Assembly: GCF_003350405.1 (NCBI RefSeq)
Contig: NZ_QQAW01000005.1
Span: 124,001-188,000 of the forward strand
Length of the DNA stretch: 64,000 nucleotides
Origin: Gluconacetobacter liquefaciens
GTDB taxonomy: Bacteria > Pseudomonadota > Alphaproteobacteria > Acetobacterales > Acetobacteraceae
Direction of reading: 5' to 3'
How positions within the stretch are numbered: position 1 is the stretch's first letter; the number at the start of each line of letters is the position of its first letter. This document shows, piece after piece, positions 1 to 9,542 of the stretch. The notes under the pieces are model-generated. The model had not been told where the DNA came from. It made no database searches and saw nothing but the letters and a program-made list of their open reading frames with translations. Both the position numbers and the translations under genes were made by a program.

Positions 1-2
1 GC

Positions 3-2771
3 GGTGAGGGCCTTCCGTTCGATCCCCGGATGATGGAGCGTCTGGCGCTGGAGGATGTGGCGGTCACGCTGCGCGACGTGCCTACCGGCCAGACCTGGCA
101 TGCCGACGGCGTGAATGCCGACCTGCATGCCGTGCATCATGCCGCCCTGTTCGGTCTCGTCGGCCATGCGGGCCTGACCCTGGCGGGGCCAGGTGTGCGC
201 ACGTCGCTGCGGGCCGACGGTCAGGCTGACGGTGCCGCCGGGCTGGTCTGGCATCTGTCCACGACGCCGGTGACGCCCAGCGCATTGGCCCCATTGGCGC
301 CGGGTCTGGCGCATGTCGATCTGCCCGTCTGGCTGGACGGTACGGTGCATCTTGCAGCCGGCCGGGACGGGCTGATGGCTCGCCCGGTTTCTGCGGCGCT
401 GCGCGTGCAAACCGGCGCCGGTCGGATCGTGACGGGGCCAGGTGGCCTTATTCGCGTGGCCGATGCGCGGGCCGACGTCATCGCCGGTTTCACGCCCGAT
501 GCCGGTGGCGGCATGCTGCCGGGCGGGACGAAGATCCGCCTGGACGCGCTGACGGCGAATCTGCTGCCGTCCGACCGTTCCGCCGGGACGCCCGCCGACA
601 CGGTCACGCTGACGGCCCATGCCGCGCTGAATATTGCCCGCCTTGATGGTCCTGGCCCGATCGACGGGTCGGCGGATGCCACCATTCCCGCGCTCGATTT
701 CTCGACGCTCGGCTCCTACTGGCCGGCAGGGGCGATGAAGGGCGCGCGCGCATGGGTCACGCGGAACATCACGCGCGGCGCGGCGCGCGACCTGCATGTC
801 GCGGTTGGGTTGGGCAGCCCGGCGGGGTGGAGCGGCATCACCATGCGGTCGATGACCGGCGGCGTCAGCGGCTCGGACCTGGAACTGCACTGGCTGCGCC
901 CGATCCCGCCGATCGACGGGGTCAATGCCGTCCTGACCTTCGAGGGGCCCGATGCGCTGTCGATCGCTTTCAGCGACGGCACTCAGACCATGGAGCGCGC
1001 CGGTCGGAATGTCGGCGTCACTGGCACCGGCCATCTGGCGGTGGGCGACGGGCATATGCGCATCACCGGCCTGATGGGAAAGGACCAGATCGGCGACATC
1101 ACCACCACCCTGCGCGGCAATCTGCGTGATGTGCTGGCCCTGTTGGCCGAACCGCGCCTGCACCTGCTCTCGCGCCATCCGGTCGCGTTCGAACGGCCCA
1201 GCGGCAATGCGCGGGTGCTGCTGCATCTGGTCCTGCCGCTGGACGACAAGGTGTCGGTCGACCAGATCCATCTGAACGGCCATGCCGACGTGGACCATCT
1301 GCATCTGGGCAACCTGGTGCAGGGGCGGGATCTGGATGACGGACGAGTGGCGCTGGATGCCACCACCGAAGGGTTGAACCTGCATGGCACGGCGTTGCTG
1401 GGCGGGATGCAGTCGGTCCTGACCTACGCCATGGATTTCCGGGGCACGCCCGATGTCCGCACCACCGAGACCGCGCATGTGCGCGCCCATGTTACGCCCG
1501 AGAGCGCGGCGCGCGCCGGTTTCGATGTCGGGCAGCGCTTTCATGGCAGCGCGGATCTGGATGTCGATTACGATCATTTCCCCGGCGGCGCCGGGCAGGT
1601 GGGCCTGAAGCTGGATCTGGCCGATGCCGCGCTGACCATCCCGGTATGGAGCAAGCAGCGGGGACAGCCGGCGGAGGCTTCTGCACGGCTGGGTCTGGAT
1701 GACGGGCGCCTGGTTTCGGTCGAGGCCATTCACGCGACGGGCCCCGACCTGCTGATCGACGGGCGCGCCACCATGGGCCGCGATGGTGGGCGTACCCTGA
1801 TCATGCGCGGCTTCCGCGTCGGCCGGTCGCGCGGCGATGCGACGGTGGGCGTCTCGCCCCGTCCGGCCGATCCGCTCCATGTGGCCGTCCATGCGTCGGT
1901 GCTGGATCTCTCGCCGCTGCTGGCCCCCACGCCGGACCCGGCGGCCCCTCCGAAAACACCCGCCAAAGCGGCCTATCACATGCCCGAGGCCGCGTCGGGC
2001 CGGGTGCATGGGCCCCCCGGACGAAGCTGGCTGATCGATGCCGATGTCCGCACCCTGTTCTACGCCCGAGAATCGGCCCTGACCGGCGTGCATGCGCATC
2101 TGGAGGATAATGGCGTCCGTCTCACGCGGATGCGGTTTTCCATGGCAGGCCCGTCGCCGGCCAGCGCGACGCTGACGCCGGAGCATGACGGGCGGCACCT
2201 ATGGGCCAGCGTCGAGGATCTGGGCCTGATGCTGCGCACACTGGGCGTGAGCACGAAGTTCGACGGCGGCCGAACCGTGATCCGGGGCGTGTTCGATGAC
2301 GCCCAGCCCACGGCGCCTTTCGCGGGGGTGCTGACGGTCGATCCGATCACGGTACGCGAGGTACCGCAGGTGGTACGCCTCGCCAACAATGCGTCGCTGT
2401 ATGGGTGGATGCAGGCTGCGCCGGCACCGGGCTTCTCGATCGCGCGCATTTCGCTTCCCTTTACTTTCCGCGACGGGATTCTGGCGGTGCATGACGGCGT
2501 GGCCGGCAACGCCTCGCTGGGCGTGACGGTCGAGGGGCCGGTCGATCTGGACCGGGGGAAGCTGGACCTGAAAGGGACGATTGTGCCGGCCTTCGCCGTC
2601 AACACCATCCCCGGCCACATGCCAGGCGTGGGGCGGCTGATGAGCCCCGAGAAGGAGGGTGGCCTGCTGGCGGCTACCTTCGCGGTCAGTGGGGCGCTGG
2701 ATTCGCCGGCACTGCGGGTCAATCCGTTCTCGCTCTTCCTGCCGGGCGTGATGCGGCGGCTGGTGGAATAG
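3..2771 (+). CDS. AsmA/YhdP-like envelope protein (DUF3971 type), 5' end cut by the window edge
   Basis: The reading frame is open from the first bases of the window, so the true start lies upstream; 923 residues are visible. The protein is a long run of beta-strand-rich segments with no catalytic motif, of the kind seen in the AsmA-like C-terminal regions of YhdP/TamB-class proteins, which are known to bridge the periplasm and move phospholipid or help build the envelope. Fragments such as GNLRDVLALLAEPRLHLLSR and the closing block (KLDLKGTIVPAFAVNTIPG, then VNPFSLFLPGVMRRL) match the ends of YhdP-family proteins as I know them. The family usually carries one N-terminal membrane anchor, which would lie off the window. 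It ends 22 bases before rmuC on the same strand. Family assignment is fairly sure; cargo and exact role are inferred. Confidence 0.75.
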   Translation, partial: GEGLPFDPRMMERLALEDVAVTLRDVPTGQTWHADGVNADLHAVHHAALFGLVGHAGLTLAGPGVRTSLRADGQADGAAGLVWHLSTTPVTPSALAPLAPGLAHVDLPVWLDGTVHLAAGRDGLMARPVSAALRVQTGAGRIVTGPGGLIRVADARADVIAGFTPDAGGGMLPGGTKIRLDALTANLLPSDRSAGTPADTVTLTAHAALNIARLDGPGPIDGSADATIPALDFSTLGSYWPAGAMKGARAWVTRNITRGAARDLHVAVGLGSPAGWSGITMRSMTGGVSGSDLELHWLRPIPPIDGVNAVLTFEGPDALSIAFSDGTQTMERAGRNVGVTGTGHLAVGDGHMRITGLMGKDQIGDITTTLRGNLRDVLALLAEPRLHLLSRHPVAFERPSGNARVLLHLVLPLDDKVSVDQIHLNGHADVDHLHLGNLVQGRDLDDGRVALDATTEGLNLHGTALLGGMQSVLTYAMDFRGTPDVRTTETAHVRAHVTPESAARAGFDVGQRFHGSADLDVDYDHFPGGAGQVGLKLDLADAALTIPVWSKQRGQPAEASARLGLDDGRLVSVEAIHATGPDLLIDGRATMGRDGGRTLIMRGFRVGRSRGDATVGVSPRPADPLHVAVHASVLDLSPLLAPTPDPAAPPKTPAKAAYHMPEAASGRVHGPPGRSWLIDADVRTLFYARESALTGVHAHLEDNGVRLTRMRFSMAGPSPASATLTPEHDGRHLWASVEDLGLMLRTLGVSTKFDGGRTVIRGVFDDAQPTAPFAGVLTVDPITVREVPQVVRLANNASLYGWMQAAPAPGFSIARISLPFTFRDGILAVHDGVAGNASLGVTVEGPVDLDRGKLDLKGTIVPAFAVNTIPGHMPGVGRLMSPEKEGGLLAATFAVSGALDSPALRVNPFSLFLPGVMRRLVE

Positions 2772-2793
2772 GCTGTTTTTGGGAGGAGAGGCG

Positions 2794-4038
2794 ATGTCCG
2801 ACGGTCTGGGCGCCGGCATATGGGGGCTCGTGGCCCTGGCGGCGATCGCGATCGTGGCCGTTCTGGCACTGATGGCCCGGCGCGGCGGGCGCGGAACGGA
2901 CGGCGGCGACCTGCTGGCGCGTGTCTATGTGATGATGGAGCGTGATTCCTCGGCGCGCCAGGCCGATGCCGAGGCCCAGCGCACCCGGCTGGAGCAGTTC
3001 CGTGGCGAGACCGCCGACCGGCTGGCGCTGATGGCGCAATCCCTGACCCGCGACCTGGCCGAAGCACGGGTGCGGCAGAGCGAGGCGCTGCGGGAGATGG
3101 CCGAGAGTTCGGCGCGCCAGCTCGAAGCCATCCGTGCCACGGTGGACGAACGCCTGCACGAAGCAGTGGAACGCCAGATGCAGACCTCGTTCCAGCGCGT
3201 GCTGGAGCAGTTCACGGCCATGCAGAAGGCGATGGGCGAAGTCTCGGCGATGACGGCGCAGATCGGCGACCTCAAGCGCCTGTTCTCCAACGTCAAGACG
3301 CGCGGCGGTTGGGGCGAGGCGCAGTTGCGCGCCATCCTGGACGACGTGCTGCCCCCTGGCGCCTACGAGGCCAATTGCCGCCTGCGCGAGGGCAGTGCGG
3401 AAGTGGTGGAATTTGCCGTGCGCATGCCGGTAAGGGCCACTACCCCGCCGCTGCTGGCGATCGACTCAAAATTCCCGACCGAAGCCTACGAGCGCCTGCT
3501 GGATGCCGTGGACCGGGTGGACGCCGAAGCCGAACGCGCCGCCCGTCGCGCGCTGGAAACGACGCTGAAGATTGAAGCCCGCAAGATCGCGTCCAAATAT
3601 ATCGTCCCGCCGGTCACGGTGGAATTCGCGGTCCTGTATCTGCCCACCGATGGGCTCTATGCCGAAATCGCGCGGATTCCGGGGCTGGTGGACGAGATCG
3701 GGCGTACCTGCCGGGTGATGATCATGGGGCCGGGCCTGCTGCCGGCCATGCTGCGGACGATCCATCTGGGATACGTCACCATGGCGCTGGAGGAACGGAC
3801 CGACGGCATCGCCCGCCTGCTGGGGGCCACCCGGCAGGAGATGCTGCGGATGGACGGGGTGCTGGAACGGCTGGCCCGCAATGCCTCGGCCATGTCGTCG
3901 TCGATCGACGAGGCACGGCGGCGGACGCGGGTGGTGGCGAAGCAATTGCGCGGGCTGGACGGGATCGACGCGACGGCCGCGCCCGCGGTGGACGAGGGCG
4001 CGACAGAGCGTGGTGAAACCGAATTTAATGGTGCTTGA
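2794..4038 (+). CDS. rmuC: DNA recombination protein RmuC homologue
   Basis: About 414 residues. An N-terminal hydrophobic segment (roughly residues 7-26) is followed by a long coiled coil (about 45-150) and the RmuC nuclease-like domain (about 155-350), with the recognisable stretches GGWGEAQLRAIL, LAIDSKFPTEAYERL and YIVPPVTVEFAVLYLPTDGL. In E. coli RmuC limits recombination between inverted repeats; the biochemical activity is poorly known. A TTG codon lies 15 bases upstream in frame, but ATG at 2794 is preceded at ideal distance by GGAGGAGAG (2782-2790) and is chosen as start. The gene follows the AsmA-like gene by 22 bases and its stop slightly precedes the response regulator, so the four genes could be one transcript. 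Family call is firm. Confidence 0.9.
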   Translation: MSDGLGAGIWGLVALAAIAIVAVLALMARRGGRGTDGGDLLARVYVMMERDSSARQADAEAQRTRLEQFRGETADRLALMAQSLTRDLAEARVRQSEALREMAESSARQLEAIRATVDERLHEAVERQMQTSFQRVLEQFTAMQKAMGEVSAMTAQIGDLKRLFSNVKTRGGWGEAQLRAILDDVLPPGAYEANCRLREGSAEVVEFAVRMPVRATTPPLLAIDSKFPTEAYERLLDAVDRVDAEAERAARRALETTLKIEARKIASKYIVPPVTVEFAVLYLPTDGLYAEIARIPGLVDEIGRTCRVMIMGPGLLPAMLRTIHLGYVTMALEERTDGIARLLGATRQEMLRMDGVLERLARNASAMSSSIDEARRRTRVVAKQLRGLDGIDATAAPAVDEGATERGETEFNGA

Positions 4039-4052
4039 GGCGGGGTGCGATC

Positions 4053-4811
4053 ATGCCTGACCGGACCATGAATGCGACATCGACCTCAGAACCGTTTTCC
4101 TCGCCAGGGGAGGCCGGGCCAGGCCGCGAAGCCAGGCCACGGGTGCTGCTGGTGGAAGATGACGGCAAGATCGCCCAGGAAGTCGCCGAGGAACTGGAAA
4201 GTCGGGGCTTCGCCGTCCGCCATGCGGAAACCGGGCCGGCCGGACTGGCTGCGGCGCTGGCCGAGACGTTCGACGTCATGGTCGTGGATCGGATGCTGCC
4301 GGAATTGGACGGACTGACGCTGATCGAGACCCTGCGCGGCCGCCAGGTCTCCAGCCCGGTGCTGGTGCTCTCTGCGCTGTCGGCGGTCGATGACCGTGTC
4401 AGCGGCCTGAAAGCCGGCGGCGACGATTACCTGACCAAACCCTTCGCGATGGAGGAACTGGCCGCTCGGTTGGAGGCGCTGATGCGCCGCCCCAACAACA
4501 CGCGCGAGACCATGCTGCATGTCGGCCCGTTGAGCATGGACCTGATCGAGCGTACGGTCACGCGCGACGGTCAGCCGATCGACCTGCTGCCGCGCGAATT
4601 CCGGCTGCTGGAATATCTGATGCGCCGGCCCAATCAGGTGCTCACCCGCACGATGCTGCTGGAAGATGTGTGGAACTACCGTTTCATTCCGCAGACCAAC
4701 CTGGTGGATGTCCATATCGGCAAGCTGCGGCGCAAGATCGACGACCCCGCCGGCGTGCCGTTGATCCACAGCATCCGGGGTACCGGCTTCATGCTGCGCG
4801 TGCCCGAATAG
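4053..4811 (+). CDS. OmpR-family response regulator
   Basis: Receiver plus winged-helix DNA-binding protein of 252 residues. Counting from ATG 4053, the acidic pocket is E35-D36-D37, the phospho-acceptor is D79 in VVDRMLPELDG and the switch lysine is K129 in DDYLTKPF. The C-terminal half (about 155-250) is a Trans_reg_C domain with LLPREFRLLEYLMR and the recognition region NLVDVHIGKLRRKID. It resembles the QseB/CzcR/CopR branch. A low-complexity tail of about 29 residues precedes the receiver, so a later start such as ATG 4068 is possible; a TTG at 4035 is less likely. Its cognate kinase starts 3 bases after the stop, and an RND efflux operon follows, which is the probable target by context. 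The inducing signal is unknown. Confidence 0.92.
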   Translation: MPDRTMNATSTSEPFSSPGEAGPGREARPRVLLVEDDGKIAQEVAEELESRGFAVRHAETGPAGLAAALAETFDVMVVDRMLPELDGLTLIETLRGRQVSSPVLVLSALSAVDDRVSGLKAGGDDYLTKPFAMEELAARLEALMRRPNNTRETMLHVGPLSMDLIERTVTRDGQPIDLLPREFRLLEYLMRRPNQVLTRTMLLEDVWNYRFIPQTNLVDVHIGKLRRKIDDPAGVPLIHSIRGTGFMLRVPE

Positions 4812-4814
4812 GCC

Positions 4815-6206
4815 ATGCAACTGGGCGAGGTGCTGCGCACCGCGACGTTCCGGCTGACGCTCGCGGTAGTGGTGGCGATGATCGGCACGGCGGCGCTGCA
4901 ATTCTCGGTGGGATATAGCCAGACCAAGGCGTTCGAGTTCCGCCGCACGGATGCCCTGCTGCATCGTGAGGCCGCCCTGCTGGCGCAGGAAGCACCGCAG
5001 GATCTGGCGCACAAGGTCAGCGAGCGCGCGACCGATGATCTGCGCGTCGTGATTAACCAGGCCGCCCTGTTCGACTCCGCCCATCATTATGTCGCCGGAG
5101 ATCTGCGCGCATGGCCCGAGGGGCTCGCGGTCGACGGCCGAGTCCACGAACTGACGGTGCGACCGAACGAGGACGAGCCCTATGTGCTGCGTGTCCTGGC
5201 CGTGCCGGTCGCGGGCGGCCGGGTGCTGGTGCTTGGGCGCGGGCTGCACATGCTGGCGGAATGGCGGCTGATGATGCGCCATTCGCTGCTGGTCTCGATC
5301 GTGCCCACGGTGCTGTTCGCGCTGCTGTGCGGCATCATATTGAGCCATCGTGCGCTGGGGCGCGTGGGCAGGATGCACGAGGCGATCGACCGGATCATGG
5401 ATGGTGACCTGCACGAGCGCCTGCCCGCCGGGCGCCAGCGCGACGAGATGCAGCGCCTGGCCGGCAGCGTGAATCGCATGCTTGACCGGCTGGAGCATCT
5501 GATGGGCGAGATCCGCGATGTCGGGAACGATATCGCCCATGACCTGCGCACACCTCTGGCCCGCGTACGCGCCCGTCTGGACCGCGCGCAGGCCGGCACG
5601 CTGTCGGCCGACGACCTGCGCACCGTGATCGCCCGGGCGATCGACGATCTGGACCAGTGCTTTTCCGTCATCACCGCGCTTCTGCGGATCGGCGAGATCG
5701 AGAACGCCCGTCGCCGGGTCGGATTCTCGCTGGTGGACCTGAACGAGATCGCGGCCGACATTGTCGATCTGTACGAGCCGATCGCCGAGACGAGGCAGAT
5801 CCGGCTGGAACTTCTCGCAGCATCGGGCCCTGTGCCTGTGCATGGAGACCGCGACCTGCTGATCGAAGTGCTGGCGAACCTGATTGATAATGCCCTGAAA
5901 TTCACCGATGAAGGCGGCGATGTCACCCTGGCGGCCTTCACGGACAGCCAGGGTTCGGCACGGCTGGAAATTGCCGATACCGGCATCGGCATCATGCCCC
6001 AGGAGCGTCAGGCGGTGATGAACCGCTTCTACCGTTCGGACAAGAGCCGCCATGTGCCTGGCAGCGGGCTGGGGCTCAGCCTGGTCTCGGCCATCCTGCG
6101 GCTGCATAATGCGCAACTGACCATTTCCAACGCCCGCCAGCATGAAGAGCGCCCCGGCGCGCTGTTCGGGGTCACATTTCCCCCGCCTGCGCAGGCCGTT
6201 TTTTAA
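4815..6206 (+). CDS. Sensor histidine kinase (HAMP/HisKA type)
   Basis: 463 residues with classical inner-membrane kinase layout: TM1 about 13-33, a periplasmic sensor region about 34-156, TM2 about 157-177, HAMP about 178-230, the dimerisation/phospho-acceptor helix with H242 in NDIAHDLRTPLARVR, and a HATPase domain with N-box NLIDNALKFT, G1 box IADTGIGIM and G2 region GSGLGLSLV. All catalytic boxes are intact. It starts 3 bases after the response regulator stop, so the pair is translationally linked and almost surely functional partners. The sensor region has no recognisable ligand domain. Position before the RND operon suggests a response to envelope stress, metal or toxic solute; that is inference. 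Confidence 0.92.
   Translation: MQLGEVLRTATFRLTLAVVVAMIGTAALQFSVGYSQTKAFEFRRTDALLHREAALLAQEAPQDLAHKVSERATDDLRVVINQAALFDSAHHYVAGDLRAWPEGLAVDGRVHELTVRPNEDEPYVLRVLAVPVAGGRVLVLGRGLHMLAEWRLMMRHSLLVSIVPTVLFALLCGIILSHRALGRVGRMHEAIDRIMDGDLHERLPAGRQRDEMQRLAGSVNRMLDRLEHLMGEIRDVGNDIAHDLRTPLARVRARLDRAQAGTLSADDLRTVIARAIDDLDQCFSVITALLRIGEIENARRRVGFSLVDLNEIAADIVDLYEPIAETRQIRLELLAASGPVPVHGDRDLLIEVLANLIDNALKFTDEGGDVTLAAFTDSQGSARLEIADTGIGIMPQERQAVMNRFYRSDKSRHVPGSGLGLSLVSAILRLHNAQLTISNARQHEERPGALFGVTFPPPAQAVF
6185..6204 (+). terminator. Possible weak terminator at the end of the kinase gene
   Basis: GCCTGCGCAGGC is a perfect 12-base palindrome (6185-6196) followed by CG and six T (6199-6204). The hairpin can form only a 4-bp stem with a 4-base loop, and it overlaps the last codons of the kinase gene. 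It could partly separate the two-component genes from the efflux operon. Weak evidence. Confidence 0.3.
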
Positions 6207-6359
6207 ATGGGAATTTCATTGGCGTGATCGAATGGCGTGCTAACGAGGCGCCGAACGATCGGGAGTGACGACGATGCACGCTTGCGGGCCAGATCGCAGG
6301 AGCGTGGCGGACAGGCCGGATAGATGCGCGGTCCAACGCGCATGGGGGTCGCGCCGCGC

Positions 6360-9300
6360 ATGAATTCGATTGTCGTTACCGCGCTCAAGCGGCCTTATAC
6401 GTTCGTCGTCCTGTCGATTCTTATCGTCGTGTTCGGTGTCCGGTCGATGGTCCAGACCCCGACCGACGTCTTTCCCAGCATCAAGATCCCCGTCGTCGCG
6501 ATCGTCTGGACCTATACCGGCCTGATGCCGGAGGATATGTCGGGTCGCGTCGTCTATTATTACGAGCGCGCGCTGACCGCGACCGTCAATAATATCGAGC
6601 ATATCGAAAGCCAGTCCTATTACGGACGCGGCATCGTCAAGGTGTTCTTCCAGCCGGGCACCGATACCGCGGTGGCCCAGACCCAGATCACCTCCGTCTC
6701 GCAGACCGTGATCAAGCAGATGCCGGCGGGCATGACGCCGCCGCTGGTGCTGACCTACAATGCGTCCTCGGTGCCGGTGCTGACGCTCCAGGTGTCGTCG
6801 GACTCCATGACGGCCTCGCAGATCTACGACATGTCGTCGAACCTGATCCGCCCCGCATTGGTGGCGGTGGCGGGGGCGGCGATCCCGAATCCCTATGGTG
6901 GCCAGCCGGGCAATATCATGGTCGATCTCGACCAGGCGAAGCTGCTGGCGCACGGTCTCTCGGCCACCGACGTCGGCAATGCGCTGGGCAGGCAGAATAT
7001 CGTTCTGCCCGCGGGCGACCAGAGGATCGGGGCGCTGGACTACATGGTCCAGACCAATGCGACGCCACGCGCAATTGACGAATTCAACGCGATTCCGATC
7101 AAGCAGGTCGGCAACGCGGTCGTCTATGTGCGTGACGTGGCGTGGGTACATCAGGGTGGGCCGCCGCAGACCAACATGGTGCTGGTCAAGGGCCATCAGG
7201 CGGTCCTGATCGTGATCATGAAGAGCGGCGACGCCTCGACGCTGGACGTGGTCAGCGGCGTGAAGGCCCTGCTGCCCGGTGTCACCGCCACCCTGCCGCC
7301 CGGCGTGCAGATCAAGGTGCTGAATGATGCCTCGACCTTCGTGAAGGAGGCGGTGCGCGACGTGGTGCAAGAAATGGGCACGGCGGCGCTGCTGACCAGC
7401 CTGGTGGTGCTGCTGTTCCTGGGCTCGTGGCGTTCGACGGTCATCATCGCCACTTCGATCCCGCTGGCCATGCTGTGCGCCATCATCGGGCTGGGCTGGG
7501 CCGGTCAGACCATCAATGTCATGACGTTGGGCGGTCTGGCCCTGGCGGTTGGCATTCTGGTCGATGATGCGACCGTCATGATCGAGAACATCGACGCGCA
7601 TCTGGAAATGGGCAAGGACCTGGAAACCGCGATCATCGACGCGGCGAACCAGATCGTGATCCCGACCTTCGTGTCCACCTTGTGCATCTGTATCGTCTGG
7701 ATGCCGCTGTTCCAGTTGACCGGCGTTGCCGGCTGGCTGTTCATGCCCATGGCCGAAGCCATCATTTTCGCGATGATCGCCTCCTTCATCCTCTCGCGAA
7801 CCCTTGTTCCGACCATGGCCAAATACATGCTGGCGGCCCAGGTCGCGGCTCATGACGCCGCTGCGCACGGCCATGCACCGCCGAAGGGGTTCTTCGGACG
7901 CTTCCAGCAGGGGTTCGAGGCCAAATTCACGCGCTTCCGCCATGCCTACCGCGACATGCTGACGGCGCTGGTGGCCGCGCGCTTGCGCTTTATCGGCACG
8001 TTCCTGGGGCTGGCCGTCGGCTCGGTGGGGCTGTTAATGTTTGTCGGCCAGGATTTCTTTCCCGAGATCAACTCGAATGCGCTGGCCATGCATATGCGTG
8101 CGCCGCTGGGCACCAAGCTGACCGAAGCGGGCAAGATCTCGATGCTGGTCAACAACGAGATCCGTCGTCTGCTGCCCGGCGAGGTCGATGACATCGTGGC
8201 CAATTGCGGCCTTCCGTTCAGCGGCCTGAATCAGGCCTTCATCCCGACTCCCACCGTCGGCACGCAGGATTGCGACCTGACCATCACCCTGCGCGACGAG
8301 GAAGCGCCGGTAGCAGCCTACCGCGATATCCTCCGCAAGGGGCTGGGCGACCGCTTCCCCGGCACCGAAATGACCTTCATGCCCGCCGACCTGACGGCCA
8401 AGATCCTCAATTTCGGCCTCCCGGCACCGCTGGATGTGCAGATCAGCGGCCGCAACCTGGCCGAGAACTTCACCTTCGCCCAGCATCTGGCCGAACGACT
8501 GCGCCATGTGACGGGCGTGACCGACGTTTCGGTGCAGGAACCGATGACGACGCCCACGCTGCGGGTGAATGCCCGGCGCTCCTATGCGCTGGGCACCGGC
8601 CTCACGGAAGCCGATATCGCCAACAACGCGTTGGCGACCCTTTCGGGCAGCGGTCAGGTCTCGCCGACCTACTGGCTGGACCCGAAGACTGGGGTGTCGC
8701 ATCTGGTCGATATCCAGACGCCGCTGCAATTCCTGCAGAAGCTGAACGACCTGGAGACGATCCCGATCGACCGGGGCGATGGCAATCCGCTGAGCAAGGC
8801 GCCGCAGATCCTGGGTGGCCTGAGCCAGATCGTCCAGACCGGCACGCCCGGCGAGGTCTCGCACTACAATATCCTGCCGGTGTTCAACATCTACGCCACC
8901 AATAACCGGCTCGATCTGGGTGCGGTCTCGCGTGAGGTGAACCGGGTGGTAGAGGCATCGCGCCACGACCTGCCGCGCGGCTCCAGCCTGACGGTGCGCG
9001 GCCAGGCAGTGACGATGAACAGCGCCTACCGCCAGCTTGGCATCGGGTTGGCGATGTCGATCCTGCTGGTGTACCTGATCATCGTCGTCAACTTCCAGTC
9101 GTGGCTGGACCCCTTCATCATCATCACGGCTCTGCCCGGAGCGCTGGCGGGCATTGCGTGGAGCCTGTTCCTGACGCACACGGCGCTCTCGGTGCCGGCG
9201 TTGACGGGCGCGATCATGTGCATGGGCACCGCCACCGCCAACTCGATCCTGGTCGTCTCCTTTGCCCGCGAACGGCTGGACGTGCATGGCGATGCCATCA

Positions 9301-9542
9301 AGGCGGCGATCGAGGCCGGGTTCGAACGTATCCGGCCGGTGCTGATGACGGCATCGGCCATGATCATCGGCATGCTGCCGATGTCCCTGAGCAATTCGCA
9401 GAACGCGCCGCTGGGCCGGGCGGTGATGGGCGGGCTGATGGTGGCGACGGTGGCGACGCTGCTGTTCGTGCCCTGCGTCTTCGCCCTGCTGCACGGCAGA
9501 CGGTCCGAACGACATAGTAGCGCCGAAGGAGAACGCGCATGA
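6360..9542 (+). CDS. RND (AcrB-type) multidrug/solvent efflux permease
   Basis: Inner-membrane proton-driven pump of about 1060 residues. It begins with TM1 in ALKRPYTFVVLSILIVVFGV, has the first large periplasmic loop, the TM4 proton-relay region LALAVGILVDDATVMIEN with the paired aspartates, then a second half with TM7 and a periplasmic loop, and ends in a TM11-12 region. This is the length and two-fold repeat of AcrB/HAE-type pumps. ATGs at 6324 and 6342 are in frame upstream; I prefer 6360 because the hydrophobic TM1 normally starts within about ten residues of the N-terminus, but no start has a strong ribosome-binding site. It overlaps the fusion-protein gene by ATGA at 9539, so the three-gene efflux operon is translationally coupled. 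Substrate cannot be read from sequence. Confidence 0.92.
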   Translation: MNSIVVTALKRPYTFVVLSILIVVFGVRSMVQTPTDVFPSIKIPVVAIVWTYTGLMPEDMSGRVVYYYERALTATVNNIEHIESQSYYGRGIVKVFFQPGTDTAVAQTQITSVSQTVIKQMPAGMTPPLVLTYNASSVPVLTLQVSSDSMTASQIYDMSSNLIRPALVAVAGAAIPNPYGGQPGNIMVDLDQAKLLAHGLSATDVGNALGRQNIVLPAGDQRIGALDYMVQTNATPRAIDEFNAIPIKQVGNAVVYVRDVAWVHQGGPPQTNMVLVKGHQAVLIVIMKSGDASTLDVVSGVKALLPGVTATLPPGVQIKVLNDASTFVKEAVRDVVQEMGTAALLTSLVVLLFLGSWRSTVIIATSIPLAMLCAIIGLGWAGQTINVMTLGGLALAVGILVDDATVMIENIDAHLEMGKDLETAIIDAANQIVIPTFVSTLCICIVWMPLFQLTGVAGWLFMPMAEAIIFAMIASFILSRTLVPTMAKYMLAAQVAAHDAAAHGHAPPKGFFGRFQQGFEAKFTRFRHAYRDMLTALVAARLRFIGTFLGLAVGSVGLLMFVGQDFFPEINSNALAMHMRAPLGTKLTEAGKISMLVNNEIRRLLPGEVDDIVANCGLPFSGLNQAFIPTPTVGTQDCDLTITLRDEEAPVAAYRDILRKGLGDRFPGTEMTFMPADLTAKILNFGLPAPLDVQISGRNLAENFTFAQHLAERLRHVTGVTDVSVQEPMTTPTLRVNARRSYALGTGLTEADIANNALATLSGSGQVSPTYWLDPKTGVSHLVDIQTPLQFLQKLNDLETIPIDRGDGNPLSKAPQILGGLSQIVQTGTPGEVSHYNILPVFNIYATNNRLDLGAVSREVNRVVEASRHDLPRGSSLTVRGQAVTMNSAYRQLGIGLAMSILLVYLIIVVNFQSWLDPFIIITALPGALAGIAWSLFLTHTALSVPALTGAIMCMGTATANSILVVSFARERLDVHGDAIKAAIEAGFERIRPVLMTASAMIIGMLPMSLSNSQNAPLGRAVMGGLMVATVATLLFVPCVFALLHGRRSERHSSAEGERA

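Noticed and set aside
4086-6143. 685-codon frame opposite the two-component genes
   Set aside because: Shadow of two clear genes; spans both without relation to their borders.
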